A stretch of DNA of 9,783 bases from an uncultured euryarchaeote (GTDB lineage: Archaea; Thermoplasmatota; Poseidoniia; Poseidoniales; Poseidoniaceae). This document shows, piece after piece, positions 6,496-9,783 of this stretch. The translations under genes and the position numbers were made by a program. The notes under the pieces are model-generated. The model searched no databases. It was not told the origin of the DNA and saw nothing but the letters and a program-made list of their open reading frames with translations. How positions within the stretch are numbered: the stretch's first letter is position 1; each line of letters opens with the position of its first letter. Location: NCBI GenBank assembly GCA_937881505.1, contig CALGEM010000051.1, positions 1-9,783 on the forward strand, written 5' to 3'.

Positions 6496-7173
6496 CTATA
6501 GAATTGGGCCGAGTTGGACGCCCAGCAGCAAAACGGCCGTGGCGCAGACCGTGATGAGGATGTTGTCATCGATGGGTCCGTATTCGTAGCGCTCCACGAA
6601 GGTGGCCACCGTCGCAGCGATGAGGCCCCAGACCGGGAGACTTGGGTCGCCAGCACCGGCAGCGAACCATCCAAGCGGTGCGCTGACCAGGAACATGAAC
6701 ACGTTGCCGATGGGGCTCTTGGACCGCTTTCGCACCACGGCGTTTCGAACCACGCCGGTCACCCCATCACCAAAAGCCATGAAGAGCGAAGGCACGATGG
6801 CCAACCACGGGTCTCCAACCAACCACCAAATCAAGGAGATGGACATCCACCACATGAGGCCGAACTTGACATCGTTCTGGTTTTGCTCCGTTTGGAACCA
6901 ATGCATGACAATGCCTGCACGATGCGATGCGTAGAGCAGTGCGGTGAGCAGAATTCCGGCGACCATTGGATACCATACATCGGTGAAAAGGAAGGGTACG
7001 CTCAGTGAGCCAACACCTCCGGCCATCATGTGAACGATTTTCCGGTTGTAGTACACGGCTCGAATGTGTTCCATGCCGCGGTTGACCATCATGGTGTAAG
7101 GGACCTTGGTGGCGTACAGCACCAACATGACATAGACGCCCATGCCGGCAGCTGCTGCGAGTTGGTTGACCAT
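6496..7173 (-). CDS. Dolichol/phytol/diacylglycerol kinase-family (CTP-dependent) membrane protein
   Basis: 225 residues, mostly membrane segments (about 6-7). The motifs of the Sec59/Dgk1/VTE5 family are present in order: R44-K45-x2-H48 (NRKIVHMMAG), GDGVTGVVRN with G135-D136, R150-SKSPIGN with K152-S153-G156, and near the C-terminus VERYEYGPIDDN (E194, D202-D203-N204). Members phosphorylate dolichol, phytol, geranylgeraniol or diacylglycerol, usually with CTP, on the cytoplasmic face. In an archaeon the likely substrate is a polyprenol used as glycan carrier or an isoprenoid alcohol recycled into ether lipids; the sequence does not say which. The gene stops 42 bases from the end of the convergent SnoaL-like gene and faces away from the thioredoxin reductase gene. 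Confidence 0.78.
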   Translation of the reverse strand: MVNQLAAAAGMGVYVMLVLYATKVPYTMMVNRGMEHIRAVYYNRKIVHMMAGGVGSLSVPFLFTDVWYPMVAGILLTALLYASHRAGIVMHWFQTEQNQNDVKFGLMWWMSISLIWWLVGDPWLAIVPSLFMAFGDGVTGVVRNAVVRKRSKSPIGNVFMFLVSAPLGWFAAGAGDPSLPVWGLIAATVATFVERYEYGPIDDNILITVCATAVLLLGVQLGPIL

Positions 7174-7275
7174 GCAGGGGCTTTGTTTCGGGGTATCTCT
7201 ATGTTTTTGCTGACCAAGGGACTCTTGGGCGAATCTTCAAACACCACCGCTCCTCACGAACGCTTGGAGAGTCAC
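7174..7275. promoter_or_regulatory. Divergent promoter region of the polyprenol-kinase-like gene and trxB
   Basis: 102 bases between two outward-facing starts. The only AT-rich element is TATCTCTATGTTTTT (about 7195-7209). On the minus strand it lies about 22-36 bases before the kinase ATG at 7173, which would give a very short or absent leader; on the plus strand it would give a leader of about 50 bases ahead of trxB. GGAGAG at 7266-7271 is the ribosome site for the trxB start at 7276. Confidence 0.3.
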
Positions 7276-8205
7276 ATGTCCGAAGTACGTAACGTCATCA
7301 TCATCGGTTCTGGACCTGCAGGCTACACGGCCGGTCTCTACGCTGGCCGTGCCATGCTCAACCCCTTGATGTTCGCAGGCTACATGTCTGGAGGTCAGTT
7401 GATGCTCACCAGCGATATCGAAAATTTCCCCGGCTACCCTGAAGGCATCGCCGGCCCTGAAATGATGATGCAACTGCGAGAACAAGCTGAGCGCTTCGGT
7501 CTTGAAGTTGAAGACAAGAACGTTGACGAGGTTGATTTGAGCGAACGTCCCTACAAGGTGATGGTTGAGGGCGAGACCTTCCTGACCCATTCCATCATCG
7601 TCTGCACCGGCGCTGAATCGCTGTGGCTTGATGCGCCCGGTGAGGCCGAACAAAAAGGACGAGGCATCTCCACCTGTGCCACCTGCGACGGGGCCTTCTT
7701 CCGAGACGAACACGTTCTCGTGATCGGTGGAGGGGACTCCGCTTGTGAAGAAGCGACCTTCTTGACCCGATTTGCAAGCAAGGTCACCCTCATTCACCGC
7801 CGAGACGTGTTCAAGGCTTCAACCATCATGTACGAACGAGCGGCCAACAACCCGAAAATCGAAATTCGCACCTTCCGACAAATCAAGGAATGGCTCTCCG
7901 ACGAGAAAGGCCTCAGCGGAGCGGTCCTCGAAAACACCCAGGACGGGAGCACGGAAACCATTGAAGCCACCGGTGCTTTCATCGCTATCGGCCATACACC
8001 CATCACCGATTTCCTCGGAAACCAGGTTGAAACCGATGAGAACGGCTACATCGTTCACAAGGAACACACCATGACCTCAGTTCCCGGTGTTTTCGCCGCC
8101 GGCGATGTCGTTGACACGCGCTACAAGCAAGCCATCACCGCAGCCGGCATGGGTTGCTCGGCTGCTATGGATGTCGAAAAGTGGCTTGAAGAGAACGTTC
8201 ATTGA
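7276..8205 (+). CDS. trxB: Thioredoxin reductase (FAD, NADPH-dependent)
   Basis: 309 residues, the usual length of a low-molecular-weight thioredoxin reductase. FAD site: IIIGSGPAG (G11-x-G13-x2-G16). Redox-active pair in STCATCDG: C134 and C137, at the same place as in the E. coli enzyme. NADPH domain: VIGGGDSACEEA (G151-G153) and HRR (174-176), the basic residues that contact the 2'-phosphate. Second FAD block: GVFAAGDV near the C-terminus. It passes electrons from NADPH to thioredoxin or a glutaredoxin-like partner in the cytoplasm. The frame stays open upstream to an ATG at 7030 that lies inside the kinase gene on the other strand, and also offers ATG 7201; the ATG at 7276 has the ribosome site and starts right where homologues start (MSEVRNVIIIG). 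The E1-rhodanese gene follows after 39 bases, pointing to a redox/sulfur operon. Confidence 0.95.
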   Translation: MSEVRNVIIIGSGPAGYTAGLYAGRAMLNPLMFAGYMSGGQLMLTSDIENFPGYPEGIAGPEMMMQLREQAERFGLEVEDKNVDEVDLSERPYKVMVEGETFLTHSIIVCTGAESLWLDAPGEAEQKGRGISTCATCDGAFFRDEHVLVIGGGDSACEEATFLTRFASKVTLIHRRDVFKASTIMYERAANNPKIEIRTFRQIKEWLSDEKGLSGAVLENTQDGSTETIEATGAFIAIGHTPITDFLGNQVETDENGYIVHKEHTMTSVPGVFAAGDVVDTRYKQAITAAGMGCSAAMDVEKWLEENVH

Positions 8206-8244
8206 AGCCGTTTCCTTGATGAAGACCGTCGTTTTGGGCGCGTC

Positions 8245-9411
8245 ATGGTTGATGTTGCTCGCCACGCTCGTCACATCAGCCTGCCCGATGTCGGCGTTGA
8301 AGGTCAGCGGAAGTTGAACAACGCCAGCGTTTTGCTCATCGGAGCAGGTGGGCTCGGTTCACCCGCTGCCTTGTACCTCGCTGCTGCCGGCGTTGGTCGT
8401 CTGGGCCTTGTGGACAACGATGCTGTTGACCTCAGCAATCTCCAGCGCCAAATCCTGCACGCCACGAAGGATGTGGGCCAACCGAAGGTTGCTTCGGCAA
8501 AGGCCAGCCTTGAGGCCCTTGACCCGAACGTGAAGGTTGAGGTGTTTCAAGAGCGTTTGAATCCAGACAACGCCATGGCCATCATGAAGGGTTGGGACAT
8601 CGTCATCGACGGCACCGATAACCTTCCAACTCGCTACCTCATCGACGATGCCTGCTCCTTGCTCGGCCTTCCGTGGGTGTACGGCTCAGTGTTCCGTTTT
8701 GAGGGCCAAGTCTCCCTCTTCAACCACAACGGGGGGCCGTGTTATCGCGACCTCTTCCCCGAACCGCCTCCCGCTGAGGCCGTCCCAACGTGCTCAGAGG
8801 CTGGAGTCTTCGGTGTACTTCCGGGTGTGATTGGTGTGCTTCAGGCCACGGAGGCCATCAAATTCCTGCTCGGTTTACCTGTCTCCCTAAGCGGCAAACT
8901 CCTGCTTTATGATGCACAATCCATGGCCTTTGACACGCTGAGTTTTGAGGCGGACCCCGAACGAGATGCGGTTGTTGACCTCTCGGGGGCAGCGGCCATG
9001 TTGAGTCAAGAGGCATGGTGCATGGACTCCGGGCAGGTTCTTGATTCGCCGCAAGAACAAAAATCCGAACCCAACCCACAGGGGGCAATGTTCAACCACA
9101 TTTCTGTCCCTGAATTCCTTGACCGTCGTGAAAATGGCTGGACGCCGTTCATTTTGGATGTACGCTCGGATGCTGAATACGCAGAAGCACGGGCGAAAAG
9201 TTGCGACCTTCAGGTCCCTCATTCCCATGTCCTCTCGGTGTTGGACAGCCTTCCCAAAAAGACCGACATTCTCATTCACTGCAAGAGCGGTATGCGTTCG
9301 CAATTGGCCGCCATCGAATTGATTCAAGCTGGTTGGGCCGCTGAACGCCTCTTCAACCTCGATGGTGGTATCATGGGGTGGCACGCTGCTGCACCGGATG
9401 ATATTGAATGA
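8245..9411 (+). CDS. MoeB/ThiF-type E1 adenylyltransferase fused to a rhodanese domain (MoeZ/Uba4-like)
   Basis: 388 residues. Residues 1-250 are the E1 domain: ARHISLPDVGVEGQ at the N-terminus, the nucleotide loop GAGGLGSP (33-40), DLSNLQRQ with R68, K81, IDGTDN, and PTCSEAGVFGVLPG with Cys183 at the position of the Uba4/MOCS3 thioester cysteine. Residues about 282-388 are a rhodanese domain with the active-site loop CKSGMRS (Cys346) and the end block DGGIMGW. Relatives adenylate the Gly-Gly end of a ubiquitin-like carrier (MoaD, ThiS, SAMP/Urm1) and the rhodanese Cys supplies persulfide sulfur, for molybdopterin, thiamine or tRNA thiolation. No carrier gene is in the window. Odd: both CxxC pairs that bind structural zinc in MoeB-type enzymes are broken (CYRD at 166-169; DPERDAVV at 237-244). 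ATG 8245 is the only usual start codon after the trxB stop; no good ribosome site precedes it, so it may depend on trxB translation. Confidence 0.9.
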   Translation: MVDVARHARHISLPDVGVEGQRKLNNASVLLIGAGGLGSPAALYLAAAGVGRLGLVDNDAVDLSNLQRQILHATKDVGQPKVASAKASLEALDPNVKVEVFQERLNPDNAMAIMKGWDIVIDGTDNLPTRYLIDDACSLLGLPWVYGSVFRFEGQVSLFNHNGGPCYRDLFPEPPPAEAVPTCSEAGVFGVLPGVIGVLQATEAIKFLLGLPVSLSGKLLLYDAQSMAFDTLSFEADPERDAVVDLSGAAAMLSQEAWCMDSGQVLDSPQEQKSEPNPQGAMFNHISVPEFLDRRENGWTPFILDVRSDAEYAEARAKSCDLQVPHSHVLSVLDSLPKKTDILIHCKSGMRSQLAAIELIQAGWAAERLFNLDGGIMGWHAAAPDDIE

Positions 9412-9521
9412 GTCTCGATCTGCGTTCACGACATGCACTGATGAAAACGCCCCTCTGCCTGTGGTCGTATTGGGTGAGGTTCAAAGCCGCTGAGTTCCTG
9501 CTTTCATCACGGAGGGGATGA
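9408..9521 (+). CDS. Possible 37-residue ORF bridging the E1-rhodanese and receiver genes
   Basis: The ATG at 9408 overlaps the stop of the E1-rhodanese gene (ATGA), and the ORF's own TGA at 9519-9521 overlaps an ATG at 9518 (again ATGA). The product, beginning MSLDLRSRHALMK and ending LLSSRRG, is basic, has no recognisable motif and no ribosome site of its own. The double overlap would suit translational coupling, but a 37-codon ORF can easily arise by chance. Confidence 0.2.
   Translation: MSLDLRSRHALMKTPLCLWSYWVRFKAAEFLLSSRRG
9511..9517 (+). promoter_or_regulatory. Shine-Dalgarno site (GGAGGGG) for the receiver-domain gene
   Basis: GGAGGGG abuts the ATG at 9518 and lies 6 bases before the in-frame ATG at 9524. 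Only the second leaves room for the ribosome, so it decides the start at 9524. Confidence 0.65.
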
Positions 9522-9523
9522 GA

Positions 9524-9783
9524 ATGGCCAGCATCATCATCGCCGACGAAAACGAAGGTCGTCGCAACCTGCTGGCGAACACCTTTGAGCGTGAGGGCTA
9601 CGAAGTGACCCGATTGAGCACGCTTGCTCAAACCACTGCAACAGCGAGCGCCGTGCTACCTGACGTGCTCTTGTTGGAAGGTGAATGGAGCCAAGGGAGC
9701 GTCCTTGATGTGTGTCAGTCTTTGGTCGGCCAACCGCGATTTCGTTCGGCTACACGCATCGTCATACTCTCCAGAACCACAGC
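9524..9783 (+). CDS. Response-regulator receiver (CheY-like) domain protein with Glu at the phosphoacceptor site, 3' end beyond the window
   Basis: The first 86 residues are visible. They follow the receiver fold: strand 1 IIIADENEGRR with the acidic pair D8-E9, helix LLANTFEREGYEV, strand 3 PDVLLLEGEW (46-55), and strand 4 TRIVILSRT ending in the Ser/Thr position. In ordinary receivers the end of strand 3 reads LLD, and that Asp is phosphorylated; here the matching residue is Glu52. Glu can imitate phospho-Asp, so this may be an always-on or phosphorylation-independent receiver. What follows the domain (output domain or nothing) is outside the window. No histidine kinase is nearby. The start at 9524 is set by the ribosome site at 9511-9517. 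Fold call good; role unknown. Confidence 0.72.
   Translation, partial: MASIIIADENEGRRNLLANTFEREGYEVTRLSTLAQTTATASAVLPDVLLLEGEWSQGSVLDVCQSLVGQPRFRSATRIVILSRTT

Noticed and set aside
6493..6504. Perfect 12-base palindrome ATTCTATAGAAT
   Set aside because: It covers the stop codon of the kinase gene between convergent genes; too short and isolated to call an operator or terminator.
7030..7275. 82-residue N-terminal extension of thioredoxin reductase (ATG 7030 or 7201)
   Set aside because: The extension from 7030 is antisense to the membrane kinase; homologues start at the 7276 ATG, which has its own ribosome site. The shorter 7201 version (25 extra residues) cannot be fully excluded.
7237..7797. 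Minus-strand open frame of 186 codons inside trxB
   Set aside because: Antisense shadow of a gene with complete FAD, NADPH and CATC motifs.
8887..9438. Minus-strand open frame of 183 codons under the rhodanese domain
   Set aside because: Antisense to the E1-rhodanese gene and without recognisable domain features.
1..9783. tRNA, rRNA, CRISPR repeats, insertion sequences, phage or defence genes
   Set aside because: None recognised by eye on either strand; all sizeable stretches are accounted for by the listed genes.

Overview
The window looks like a piece of an archaeal chromosome, most likely a planktonic Thermoplasmatota-type euryarchaeon (Marine Group II/Poseidoniales-like). That assignment is inferred from gene content and style: secreted lipoproteins with a lipobox plus a C-terminal membrane anchor, a membrane kinase of the dolichol/phytol kinase family, small spacers, several strong GGAGG-type ribosome sites mixed with genes that have none, and AT-rich elements at the right distance to be TATA boxes. 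No rRNA, tRNA, CRISPR array, insertion sequence or phage gene was seen. Gene density is high, and no gene-free stretch exceeds about 110 bases.

Layout. Bases 1-1895 (minus strand) hold a two-gene operon. It has a PhnD-like substrate-binding lipoprotein and, 6 bases downstream, a lipoprotein of the PQQ-type sugar dehydrogenase (GSDH) fold that runs off the left edge. A 79-base divergent promoter region separates it from a plus-strand pair (1975-4955). The first of that pair is an 891-residue membrane enzyme with an alkaline-phosphatase-superfamily head and about 15 membrane segments, the layout of eukaryotic GPI-ethanolamine-phosphate transferases. The second is a 90-residue cysteine-rich zinc-ribbon protein. 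A saccharopine-dehydrogenase-family oxidoreductase converges from the minus strand (5018-6007). Then come a small SnoaL/NTF2-like protein (plus, 6109-6453) and a CTP-dependent polyprenol-kinase-like membrane protein (minus, 6496-7173).

From 7276 to the right edge everything reads plus: thioredoxin reductase, a MoeB/ThiF-type E1 enzyme fused to a rhodanese domain, a doubtful 37-codon ORF, and the start of a response-regulator receiver domain cut by the window end.

How they may work together. The left half is about the cell surface: two anchored extracellular proteins and an enzyme expected to act on lipid or glycan head groups outside the membrane; the polyprenol kinase may belong to the same lipid-carrier theme. 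The right half suggests sulfur/redox chemistry: thioredoxin reductase next to an E1-rhodanese that would activate a ubiquitin-like sulfur carrier. The most notable points are the archaeal GPI-EtNP-transferase look-alike, the loss of both zinc-binding cysteine pairs in the E1 domain, and a receiver domain with Glu where the phosphorylated Asp should be. None of these amounts to a clearly new multi-gene system.
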